Shown piece after piece: positions 22,901 through 30,564 of a DNA stretch of 39,037 nucleotides. The stretch spans positions 1-39,037 of the forward strand of contig JAGCLW010000056.1 in the NCBI GenBank assembly GCA_017646805.1, read 5' to 3'. The translations under genes and the position numbers were made by a program. Within the stretch, counting starts at the first letter, position 1; each line of letters opens with the position of its first letter. This stretch comes from Paludibacteraceae bacterium (GTDB lineage Bacteria; Bacteroidota; Bacteroidia; Bacteroidales; Paludibacteraceae). Under the pieces are notes generated by a model that saw only the letters and a program-made list of their open reading frames with translations, did not search any database and was not told the DNA's origin.

Positions 22901-25584
22901 TCTTTTTTGTACGAAATTCTTGACAAATCAATCGTATTCAACACGGTTTCGTCCGACCATTTCGCACGATCAAACGAACGACGATTTTGATCTAAAATTC
23001 GTGCTTTTTGAGCCGAATGTTCCATCATCAAACGACGATGACTCCAAACGCTATCTCTGTCAGATTGAGACACATAAGAAGAGAATTTACCCAATGGTTG
23101 TTCTGTATATTCCGTAGTAATCGTATCCGGATTGGACAAGTTGTATTTTGTTTCCGGATAAACCATGAATTTTCGTTCTTCTTCATCAACAACATACACC
23201 ATCTCTCTGTTTTGTTCTATTGGAGCGATGAGCATTCCATTTTTCGAATAACGGGTATTTTCAAGCGAAAAATAAGATTCATCTTGATACAAATAAGCTC
23301 CTCCTATCGGTTGATCGACAGACAAAAGATAACGAGCCAAATCGACTTGTTCGGATTCTGTTAATTTTTGTGGATATGGCACTTTTTCTTGCCATTTGTT
23401 TTGATCTATGGAAAGAATCAGTTTTTCGCCTTGTTCTACCGTAATAATACCCAAATCAAACATATAATCTTTTGTCCGAACCCAAATTTGATGACGACCG
23501 GGAGTTACTCGTGCCGCATAAGGAGTTTTGTTTGAGACAAAAGATATGTACGAAGGTTTTTTATCTACATAAACAATATGAACCGGAATTTGTTCGCCTT
23601 CGCACATGATGAAAGGAAGAATTTGCGACACTTCGCTTTTTGCTCTCGTCGCATAATACGGCGTGTCAGGATACAAAAATTTGTATCGTTCGACACTGTC
23701 AATCCGACCAAAAAAAAGCGTGTCTAATTTTCTCATTTTATACGTATGATTTTTGGATAAATTGACCAAAGACAAATCATAACGTAATTTTTTAAATTTA
23801 TTTTGAACCGTGCTTTGTCCCCAATCCGGGAAACGAAAAGGCAATCCTGTTTTGAATTTTGAAGTTGGAGCCCATGCCAAAATATCCACTCCGCCAACCG
23901 GTTTTCCTTTGCGTGAAGTTTCCAACGTGATGGTTGCCGTTTGTCCCGGAAAAACACGTGGTTCTTGTATTACTTTCAAGTTCAATCCATCGTTTGGCAC
24001 ATAAGGAGAAACAAATTCCTTTTGTCTCATTTTTTTGTTGTAAACATAATGCACCGAAACGGACACGTCTTTGTTTAATTTTTCACGTATTTTGAATCGA
24101 AAATTATCCGTAATTCCTTTTTTCAACAATTTTTCTCCTTGAAAAACGAAATAATTAAACTTTATTTTTCGTGGATTTTTACATTCAAAACTTACCGATT
24201 TTTCTGTACGAGTCGGAATCAATTCAAGGCTATCATTTTCATTCTGAGTTTTTTCATTTTCATTCAAAAAATCTTGATAAATATGCGAAACCGAACAAGT
24301 ATTTTTTCTTGTTTCTCCTTCGGCGGTTGTCATTTCTACGGCAACCGAATAGCTATAATTTGCTTTGGGAAAATCTTTTGTCGGAACAAGGACTTCCGTC
24401 GGACCATTTGTGGCAAGCATCGTATCCAATTCAAACAGATTTTCTTTTGGAAAATATGTATTTCGATAAACTAATGTAGGAACTGAAAAATGATGTCTCA
24501 ACAATTTTACATTCACTTTTGCACCAACCAAAGGCAATTCATTTTCGTCTTCGCCACGAATCACCAAACGCAACGTGTCACCATGCCAAATTTTTTGATC
24601 GCTTACTTCTACTTTAAGTGTCGATGATTTTAATTCATAATCTTCCAATTGACAAAATGAATAATCAATTGCACGATGATTTGATTTCGCTTTTGGCGAA
24701 GCACTTTCTACACAAAGATTTAATCCTTGATTTTGAAAAAATCCTAACGAATCCGTCAACTCTATTTTTCCTTCAAACAAACCGTCAGAATAAGGGGAAT
24801 ACGTTCCTATCAATTTTTTATTTTCTTGTTGAGAAAGAAAAATGCGAATCGAATCTTTAATCATTTTTTGCGATTTCGTTTCATACACATAAAGTTTGAA
24901 ACGAAGCGTATCTCCAACACGATATTTAGGTTGGGAAGAAACGGCAACCACCGTCCAATTATCTTCATTTTTTTGAGAAGAAGAAGGATTTGGCAGGCGA
25001 CGAGGATAGACCGAAGAAGATCGTTCGGACAACGAAAAATAAGTTGTGATGCCGTCTATTGAAATTGATAAAATTCCTTTTTTTGCTTTTCCATTATACG
25101 CATAATATTGTAATTTTTTGTCGTATTTCAAAAGCTTTTTATCCAACGCAATCGTCGCATTAGAAACATTGTTGCCCAAAGTATCCAGCACTCGCACAAG
25201 AAAATCTCGTCCATTATTCAACACATAAGGGACATACGGAGTTTGCGTATGAAGATTTACTTTGACTAAATTATTTTCTGTGCGGACAAGAAGATAGTGT
25301 CCATTAGGAAGATTTTGCGGAATAAGTGATTTGGGTTTCAACAAATTTGTTTCTACTATGTTGGGAATCGAATCTACTTTGGAGTGTAACAAATCGTAAA
25401 CTTCTATATCTGAAACGCCTTTCATAAATCGCAAAGCTTCTTCATTTGTGATTTTGTAAAAATAAACATACGGACTATTTGCTTTGCTATTATAAAGACT
25501 TTCGGCTGATCGTGTAGAATATGCCCACACGGAAAACGAAACCACACACGAGGCTACAAGAGGAAAGAAAATTTTTCGCAACAT
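19897..25584 (-). CDS. Alpha-2-macroglobulin family protein with carboxypeptidase-like and SusC-plug-like inserts
   Basis: The 1895-residue protein has a signal peptide (LVASCVVSFSVWA) and is expected in the periplasm or at the outer membrane. The N-terminal half is a chain of beta-sandwich domains of the MG type (for example YRVGDTLRFKLYVYET). At about residues 1025-1070 there is a carboxypeptidase-regulatory-like domain (GNGIAGATVVVLEYKAML). At about 1165-1210 there is a TonB-plug-like segment (SKPLYVVDGKIVSS, then GKGGNGVIVITTYKN). The A2M core follows (SDCAFWQPRLTTDKEGKLKF) and then a toroid domain with the thioester motif C1459-N-E-Q1462. Bacterial A2Ms are thought to trap proteases. It begins 26 bases after the stress protein gene and overlaps the U32 gene. 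Confidence 0.88.
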   Translation of the reverse strand: MLRKIFFPLVASCVVSFSVWAYSTRSAESLYNSKANSPYVYFYKITNEEALRFMKGVSDIEVYDLLHSKVDSIPNIVETNLLKPKSLIPQNLPNGHYLLVRTENNLVKVNLHTQTPYVPYVLNNGRDFLVRVLDTLGNNVSNATIALDKKLLKYDKKLQYYAYNGKAKKGILSISIDGITTYFSLSERSSSVYPRRLPNPSSSQKNEDNWTVVAVSSQPKYRVGDTLRFKLYVYETKSQKMIKDSIRIFLSQQENKKLIGTYSPYSDGLFEGKIELTDSLGFFQNQGLNLCVESASPKAKSNHRAIDYSFCQLEDYELKSSTLKVEVSDQKIWHGDTLRLVIRGEDENELPLVGAKVNVKLLRHHFSVPTLVYRNTYFPKENLFELDTMLATNGPTEVLVPTKDFPKANYSYSVAVEMTTAEGETRKNTCSVSHIYQDFLNENEKTQNENDSLELIPTRTEKSVSFECKNPRKIKFNYFVFQGEKLLKKGITDNFRFKIREKLNKDVSVSVHYVYNKKMRQKEFVSPYVPNDGLNLKVIQEPRVFPGQTATITLETSRKGKPVGGVDILAWAPTSKFKTGLPFRFPDWGQSTVQNKFKKLRYDLSLVNLSKNHTYKMRKLDTLFFGRIDSVERYKFLYPDTPYYATRAKSEVSQILPFIMCEGEQIPVHIVYVDKKPSYISFVSNKTPYAARVTPGRHQIWVRTKDYMFDLGIITVEQGEKLILSIDQNKWQEKVPYPQKLTESEQVDLARYLLSVDQPIGGAYLYQDESYFSLENTRYSKNGMLIAPIEQNREMVYVVDEEERKFMVYPETKYNLSNPDTITTEYTEQPLGKFSSYVSQSDRDSVWSHRRLMMEHSAQKARILDQNRRSFDRAKWSDETVLNTIDLSRISYKKDSLKMYNPLNIIALDKDSSVVAVLGASHNVRLPQGDYILMSLFDTNEFVYFDVSVKNDSTLFVYDSLQVYQPTTKSCLYNQFLNMLTQCLRRNSAEGYEQERVMMNQKEEILSAYLNHLKAEKDTLFTVGDLVGGFVRDRKGNGIAGATVVVLEYKAMLKTDFSGFFSFKKRNDLPITLQVESEEKRMKRVYLEPMKSSKEQPALDIVLSSQFGDYIRYEYPKELAINVDEKEMEELSYDFIEDGVRYNKNALLFSAPRESSISAVTEEFGDIQVKGVSSSSSKPLYVVDGKIVSSIDSLSPTEIKTINVLKKVPTMYAGKGGNGVIVITTYKNSLDLIDEDFMTATNDEYGMRNNFSDCAFWQPRLTTDKEGKLKFNVTYPDDITRWHTMFLAVSPDVRTATYEADVMSYKPLMGQLSLPRFLLQGDESSAICKLRNVTAQGARVKSQFLINNVQIGGQKSISIKAKDGVVESYPLLAQSTDSLRVAYRIDRADGYFDGEERSIAVYRKGIEQKNGVWGVLRTLKDSVVLDLPKGKNTELHVYSKEMEVLEQEIDLLLKYDYECNEQLASKLVAMLLHQQRMQSEGNRFSYEKEVKNIIKKLAKNQNENGGWGWYGKVSDDEEWITIHVLKALSKARSAGYDVHLPEYSSSLTAYIQQLIAQPQYGVDLLNYLEALLEIDETMSTIDYKTILQRIDRQGCQLSSAYDRLRLIRIKQRCGVKYDLSDLNLYQRTNLLGSVYYANSTTNLAKRFPFWEDNRSMTLLAYEILAKHGAKESVLSKIRSWFYEQRTSLGWGNTYVSSNVINTLFSSAEQADKKVASVILKGAVNDRTLDLPKTYSYNGEKIVARKRGDAPVYLSAIQKEWIEKPQIDTSLFVLNVRMPDTMKVGEEKVIDVDLSVKKDADFVKIEVPIPAGCSVEATNYRLLYLSHEVHREVMRDRVVIYCRTLPIGKYHFTIRLNAKFAGKYFVNPSTAEMMYFPMFKGVGEAKNMVVLSEENR

Positions 25585-25610
25585 TTTCTATTAGTTTTTT
25601 TCTACTTTTT

Positions 25611-26702
25611 TTATGAATTAAAAATCAACATGGAAGTATGTGAATGAAAAATCATTTTGCGTGCAATACTTGGATTAAACAATCTCATCAACAAATTTCG
25701 CTTATAACTATTGATTGCAATAAGATCAATCTGTTTTTCTTCAATGACCGAATCCAACGCAGTCAAAAAATCTTTGTCTTTCAACAACAAACATTCCGTT
25801 TTGATCGATGGATAATTTTTTTCAAAATACGCACTAATACCAGAAAGTTTGACTTCATTCCAATCAGTTTGTTTTCGCTCGTAATGAAGCAAATAAACTT
25901 TTATTTTTTGCGTTCCAATCATTTCCATGATTTTTTTGAATGCAAACAAATCTCGCTCTCCAAAATTAGTCATAAACAACACATTTTTCACCTCTGTCAA
26001 ACTATTCAGTTGAGCGTCTTCCGGAATTGCCACAACGGGAATTCTCGCTCGATCAAGAATCTCTGCCGTCACGCTTCCTATCAAATCTTGTTCTTTGCGA
26101 TCCTTTCCTCGCGTTCCCATAACCACAATTCGAGGATTTCGTTTTTCGCACAATTTTACTATTTCATCTTCTGCAACTCCCTCGCAAAGAATCGTATTAT
26201 AAACTACGTTCGGAAACTTTCCTTCTCTCATTTTTCGGTCAATCAAGTTTTTCAAATTAAGCATATCTGCCTTCGCTCGCGAAACGATTCGTTTTATGGT
26301 TTCTGCTTCATTTTTTTGAATCACACGATGTTCAAAAAATGACATATTATTGTATGAAGGAACAAAATAACTATGCATCAACAACACTCGAGAGCCCATT
26401 TCTTTTGCCATATCAAAAGCCAAAACACAAGCTTTCAAACTATAATCAGAAAAATCAACCGGAACAAGAATCTCGTCTACCAATTGTTCTGATGATTGAA
26501 AATCTTTATCAATCATAAAATTATTCACCACAGCAAGAGCTCGCGTCAAATCTTTTTCATCAATTCTCACACGAACACCGATTCCAAAGCCTAAATTCTC
26601 ACTGACTTCATGCAAAGACGAATCTATTTGAGCTTCTGCCAAAAAACGTTGCAATTTTTCAGCCATTTCTCTGGTCTGTATGGCAAGTGTAATTTGAGAC
26701 AT
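25611..26702 (-). CDS. Tandem universal stress protein with N-terminal DUF2007-like domain
   Basis: The 363-residue protein has three parts. Residues 1 to about 65 resemble the small signal-transducing DUF2007 fold (QTREMAEKLQRFLAEAQIDS). Residues 77-222 are a first Usp domain, with the ATP-binding pattern G-2x-G-9x-GS intact from G196 to S210 (GTRGKDRKEQDLIGS). Residues 224-363 are a second Usp domain in which this pattern is lost (NSYKRNLLMRLFNPSIAR). One nucleotide site per chain is therefore expected. It is the first gene of an operon with the alpha-2-macroglobulin and U32 genes and has a good promoter. It is cytoplasmic, with no signal peptide. Confidence 0.88.
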   Translation of the reverse strand: MSQITLAIQTREMAEKLQRFLAEAQIDSSLHEVSENLGFGIGVRVRIDEKDLTRALAVVNNFMIDKDFQSSEQLVDEILVPVDFSDYSLKACVLAFDMAKEMGSRVLLMHSYFVPSYNNMSFFEHRVIQKNEAETIKRIVSRAKADMLNLKNLIDRKMREGKFPNVVYNTILCEGVAEDEIVKLCEKRNPRIVVMGTRGKDRKEQDLIGSVTAEILDRARIPVVAIPEDAQLNSLTEVKNVLFMTNFGERDLFAFKKIMEMIGTQKIKVYLLHYERKQTDWNEVKLSGISAYFEKNYPSIKTECLLLKDKDFLTALDSVIEEKQIDLIAINSYKRNLLMRLFNPSIARKMIFHSHTSMLIFNS

Positions 26703-26741
26703 AACAATATTTTATTAAAAATTTTCAAAAAAATCATTGTA

Positions 26742-26772
26742 CAAATATACATAATAGTTTATGGAAAACAAG
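26742..26772 (-). promoter_or_regulatory. Promoter of the usp operon
   Basis: On the minus strand TATATTTG (26742-26749) is an exact TAnnTTTG box, and CTTG (26769-26772) lies 19 bases upstream as the -33 element. It lies back to back with a plus-strand promoter within about 60 bases. Confidence 0.65.
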
Positions 26773-26796
26773 AGATTAAAAGAATTATTTTTTTCT

Positions 26797-26804
26797 TATC
26801 TTTG
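26797..26804 (+). promoter_or_regulatory. -7 box for the secreted hydrolase gene
   Basis: TATCTTTG matches TAnnTTTG exactly and lies 22 bases before the chosen ATG. No clear -33 TTTG is seen. A transcript starting here would exclude the longer upstream reading frame, which supports the start at 26826. Confidence 0.55.
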
Positions 26805-26825
26805 ACAAAAAAATTTTCTTGTTCT

Positions 26826-28664
26826 ATGAATAAATATTGCACGATTTTACGACTTTTCATTCTTCTTTTTACAACAATTTCTTTAACCGCACAAGCCCAA
26901 AATCAACCGCAACCTATCACTGCAACAATTGGATTGCTCAACGAAATGGACAGTCTGTATTCTATTCGTCTTTCAGACTTAAAATACGCATTACGTTCGC
27001 ACGCCAATTATCGCAAATACCAAAACAATATTCACGAACAAATTCATTTGACATTCAAAGCCGTTGACAGAGATTGGTTTCGACACATTCCAACCGCAAC
27101 AATACAAAATGACTCTACGATAAAAAACAAACTATTTCATCGCCACACAATTTATTTAGACAACGAAATCCCGGCTCATCTCTACATTCCTCAACCGACA
27201 AAACAAAAACAACCGGCAATCTTGCTACTTCCCGGACACGAAAAAGAAGGAAAATCCGCCACGACATATTGTCTTACAGCCGAATCTTTTGTCAACAAAG
27301 GTTTTATCGTTTTGGTTCCCGACCCAATTGGACAAGGAGAACGCACAGTAATCGACTCAACCACAAACAAAGCAATCCGAGCAACAACGCTGCATACCAT
27401 CATGCAACACGCTTGCATTGAATCCGGAGAAAATCTCGCTCTCTTTCAACTCAAAGAAAATTTGCATGCCGTAAATTTTCTAAGCAATTTGCCTTTTGTC
27501 GATAAAAATGCTATTGGCGTTTTTGGAAATAGCGGAGGAGGAACAATGGCAACATTTTTATCTGCGATTGACAAAAGAATCAAAGCCGTTGCATGTTGCA
27601 GTTGGTTCACAAGACGACAAAATATGTATCATCGTTATGGAGTAGACGATGGTTGTCAATGGTGGTCAAACGAACTCAAAAACAAACTGGAAATCTCTGA
27701 CTATTATCATGTTGCAGTTCCTCGACCATTATTGATTTTATCCGGAACAAAAGATTTTATCGATTATCAAGGAACTTGTTTGGCAACGGAAGAACTTCGA
27801 TTGGCATATCAATTATTCAATTTACCCGAAAATCTCACATTTTTCTCCAATAGTAGCAAACATGGAATCGACAATCAAAAAAGAGAAACCGCAACAGACT
27901 TTTTTCTCAAACACCTTTTTTCTCAAAACAAAAACCAAACAATTTTATCCGAAACAGAAATCAAACAATCTTTAAACAATTGGCCTTTTCAACAAACAAA
28001 TTCTTTTGTTTTCGTAAATAAAATTCCATTTCCAACACCCGACACGATCGGTCTATCGGATAGCCTTATCATCAATCGACTAAAATTCAACCCAATCCAA
28101 AATTTCAAAGCAAAAAAAATCGCTTCAACTGATAAAAAATTCAATACGATACAAATTGATCAAGGCAAATACAAAAAAACGCTCACTTTTGATATTTCTA
28201 AAAACAAAAAAGCAAAAAACGCTTACATTTTCATCACCGATCAACCTTCTATCAACACAAAAACGCAACTCTTGTTAGATAGTTTAAGCCTTGACAATCA
28301 ACTAATATTCACCACGTTATCCGGTACTGAAAATAGCAAAAAAGACAACGACAAAAGCAATCCGAAATTCTATTCAAAAGATTACTCCATTGCCGCACTA
28401 AGTCAAATGTTAGGAAAAAATATCGTTGATACACAAGTCGATGAATTACAAAAAATCATTCATTACATCAAAGCAAATCAAAAGAAAAAACACATTCATC
28501 TTATCGCAGAAGGAAGATTATGTTATTTGGCACGACTAATTTCACTTTCAAAAGAAAATCCTTTTGAAACTATTATTCGCATCAATGATACAAATTTTTC
28601 TCCTATCAATCTATATCATTTTCCAATGAAAAAAGAACAAGCAACACTTGTAATTATGCCATAA
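26826..28664 (+). CDS. Secreted alpha/beta hydrolase, acetyl-xylan-esterase/dienelactone-hydrolase-like
   Basis: The 612-residue protein has a signal peptide (LFILLFTTISLTAQAQ) and an alpha/beta hydrolase domain at about residues 110-370. The oxyanion region is PAILLLPGHEKEG, the nucleophile elbow GNSGGG has S236, and the likely acid and base are D310 (SGTKDFID) and H346 (SKHGID), so the triad appears complete. Similar proteins act on esters of plant polysaccharides or other carbonyl esters; the substrate is not clear. The last 230 or so residues are Lys- and Asn-rich and lack a domain I recognise. The frame is open far upstream of the ATG at 26826, but that region overlaps the divergent promoters and encodes no signal peptide. 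Cytoplasmic location is excluded by the signal peptide. Confidence 0.8.
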   Translation: MNKYCTILRLFILLFTTISLTAQAQNQPQPITATIGLLNEMDSLYSIRLSDLKYALRSHANYRKYQNNIHEQIHLTFKAVDRDWFRHIPTATIQNDSTIKNKLFHRHTIYLDNEIPAHLYIPQPTKQKQPAILLLPGHEKEGKSATTYCLTAESFVNKGFIVLVPDPIGQGERTVIDSTTNKAIRATTLHTIMQHACIESGENLALFQLKENLHAVNFLSNLPFVDKNAIGVFGNSGGGTMATFLSAIDKRIKAVACCSWFTRRQNMYHRYGVDDGCQWWSNELKNKLEISDYYHVAVPRPLLILSGTKDFIDYQGTCLATEELRLAYQLFNLPENLTFFSNSSKHGIDNQKRETATDFFLKHLFSQNKNQTILSETEIKQSLNNWPFQQTNSFVFVNKIPFPTPDTIGLSDSLIINRLKFNPIQNFKAKKIASTDKKFNTIQIDQGKYKKTLTFDISKNKKAKNAYIFITDQPSINTKTQLLLDSLSLDNQLIFTTLSGTENSKKDNDKSNPKFYSKDYSIAALSQMLGKNIVDTQVDELQKIIHYIKANQKKKHIHLIAEGRLCYLARLISLSKENPFETIIRINDTNFSPINLYHFPMKKEQATLVIMP

Positions 28665-28702
28665 AACATTGTTTTTCATTATCATTTTTTCAAATTAAAT
28701 TG

Positions 28703-28710
28703 TACCTTTG
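28703..28710 (+). promoter_or_regulatory. -7 box for the phosphoglucomutase-type gene
   Basis: TACCTTTG matches TAnnTTTG exactly, about 46 bases before the ATG. The upstream region is T-rich but has no clear TTTG at the right distance. Confidence 0.6.
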
Positions 28711-28756
28711 TAAAATGTAATTTTTCAAAAAAAAACTTAACAACAAATTATAAATC

Positions 28757-30499
28757 ATGGAAAATAACGAACTATTGAAAGAAGTGACAGCCAAAGCTCA
28801 AATTTGGCTTGATGGCAATTACGATGCAGAAACAAAATCAATCGTAAAAGCCATGTTAGAAAATGAAGACAAAACAGATCTTATCGAAGCCTTTTACAAA
28901 GATCTTGAATTCGGAACCGGCGGATTGCGTGGAATCATGGGAGTTGGAACAAATCGAATGAACATTTACACCGTTGGAGCGGCTACTCAAGGATTGTGCA
29001 ACTATCTGAAACAACAATTTTCCGGAGAAATTTCGGTTGTAATCGGACATGATTGTCGCAACAATAGTCGTAAATTTGCGGAAATATCGGCAGACATTAT
29101 TTCGGCAAACGGCATCAAAGCTTATCTTTTTGATGCGTTACGACCTACACCCGAAATTTCATTTGCCATTCGTGAATTAGGTTGCCAAAGTGGAATTATC
29201 ATCACTGCAAGTCACAATCCAAAAGAATACAACGGATACAAAGCTTATTGGAATGACGGAGCTCAACTTGTACCACCACACGACAAAAACGTAATTAAAG
29301 AAGTCGAAAAAATAAAAAATGTCAGTGATATAAAATTTGAAGGAAACAAAAATTTAATCGAAATCATTGGCGAAAACATCGACAAAAAATTCATTGACCA
29401 AATAAAAGGAATCACACTCTCTCCGGATAGTATTGTACGCAACAAAGACATGAAAATCGTTTACACTCCAATTCATGGAACCGGAGTTGAACTAATTCCT
29501 CGTACACTAAAAGAATTTGGATTTGCAAACATTATTCACGTTCCGGAACAAGACGTAGTGAGTGGCGATTTTCCTACCGTAATATCACCTAATCCTGAAG
29601 AACCTGCCGCACTTGACATGGCAATCAAAAAGGCACAAGAAGTTGATGCAGACTTAGTTATGGCATCAGATCCTGATTCCGATCGCGTAGGAATTGCCGT
29701 AAAAAATGACAAAGGCGAATGGACTCTCGTCAATGGAAACCAAACGGCAATGATGTTAACCTATTATCTTGCTCGCCGTTGGAAAGAACTTGGCAAAATC
29801 ACAGGAAAAGAATACATGGTAAAAACCATTGTAACAACCGAAGTAATCAAAGATATTGCAGAAAAAAACGGAATAGAATGCTACGACGTTTACACCGGAT
29901 TCAAATGGATTGCCGCAGTAATGCGTGAAAATGAAGGCAAGAAAACTTACATCGGTGGCGGAGAAGAAAGTTATGGTTATTTGCCAGAAGTATTTGTTCG
30001 AGACAAAGATGCCGTTTCAACATGTACTCTCATCGCCGAAATGGCAGCTTGGGCCAAAGACAACGGAATGAGCGTTTATGAACTTATGAAACAAGTCTTT
30101 GTAGAATACGGATTTGCGATGAACAAAGGAATTTCCATTGTCAAGAAAGGAAAAAGCGGAGCCGATGAAATCAAACAAATGATGACCAATTATCGTACTT
30201 GTCCACCAAAAGAAATTGCCGGTTCTCCTGTCGTTTTGTTCAAAGATTATGCTTCTTTAAAACAAACAGACGCAACTGGCAACATTTCTGATTTAGACAT
30301 GGACGGAATCACAAGTGATGTATTGCAACTCTTCACCGAAGACGGCACAAAAATTTCAATTCGTCCATCAGGAACAGAACCTAAAATTAAATTCTATATC
30401 GAACTTCGTGGCAACATGAACACAACTGCTGATTACGAAAAAGCAACAGCAGAAGCCGAAGCAAAAATTGCTGCCGTTCGTTCATCTCTCGGAATTTAA
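28757..30499 (+). CDS. Phospho-sugar mutase (phosphoglucomutase/phosphomannomutase)
   Basis: The 580-residue enzyme belongs to the alpha-D-phosphohexomutase superfamily, which moves a phosphate between C1 and C6 of hexose phosphates. All four active-site loops are present: the phosphoserine loop TASHNP with S152, the metal loop DPDSDR at 305-310, the sugar loop GEESYG at 402-407, and the phosphate loop RPSGTEP at 536-542. The GEESYG loop and 580-residue length fit the PgcA-type phosphoglucomutases that use glucose and often also mannose phosphates. It is cytoplasmic, a single-gene transcript with its own promoter and a strong terminator downstream. Confidence 0.93.
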   Translation: MENNELLKEVTAKAQIWLDGNYDAETKSIVKAMLENEDKTDLIEAFYKDLEFGTGGLRGIMGVGTNRMNIYTVGAATQGLCNYLKQQFSGEISVVIGHDCRNNSRKFAEISADIISANGIKAYLFDALRPTPEISFAIRELGCQSGIIITASHNPKEYNGYKAYWNDGAQLVPPHDKNVIKEVEKIKNVSDIKFEGNKNLIEIIGENIDKKFIDQIKGITLSPDSIVRNKDMKIVYTPIHGTGVELIPRTLKEFGFANIIHVPEQDVVSGDFPTVISPNPEEPAALDMAIKKAQEVDADLVMASDPDSDRVGIAVKNDKGEWTLVNGNQTAMMLTYYLARRWKELGKITGKEYMVKTIVTTEVIKDIAEKNGIECYDVYTGFKWIAAVMRENEGKKTYIGGGEESYGYLPEVFVRDKDAVSTCTLIAEMAAWAKDNGMSVYELMKQVFVEYGFAMNKGISIVKKGKSGADEIKQMMTNYRTCPPKEIAGSPVVLFKDYASLKQTDATGNISDLDMDGITSDVLQLFTEDGTKISIRPSGTEPKIKFYIELRGNMNTTADYEKATAEAEAKIAAVRSSLGI

Positions 30500-30525
30500 A
30501 CCAAAAACAATTTAAAACCATTACA

Positions 30526-30563
30526 AAAAAAAACACGTCTGAAAAATCAGACGTGTTTTTTTT
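30526..30563. terminator. Bidirectional intrinsic terminator
   Basis: ACACGTCTGA pairs with TCAGACGTGT around an AAAA loop, flanked by a long A run on the left and a T run on the right. It lies between the converging sugar mutase and metallophosphoesterase genes and ends two bases from the latter's stop codon, so it can stop transcription from both sides. Confidence 0.93.
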
Positions 30564-30564
30564 A

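Noticed and set aside
25644..26342. A 232-codon plus-strand frame opposite the stress protein gene
   Set aside because: Rich in Phe, Ile, Asn and Cys as expected from the complement of an AT-rich gene; the opposite strand has clear Usp domains.
26610..26825. Upstream extension of the secreted hydrolase
   Set aside because: It overlaps the usp gene and its promoter, and would bury the signal peptide inside the protein.
26703..26825. Riboswitch or small RNA in the divergent region
   Set aside because: The region is short and AT-rich with no stable conserved fold; the promoter boxes account for it.
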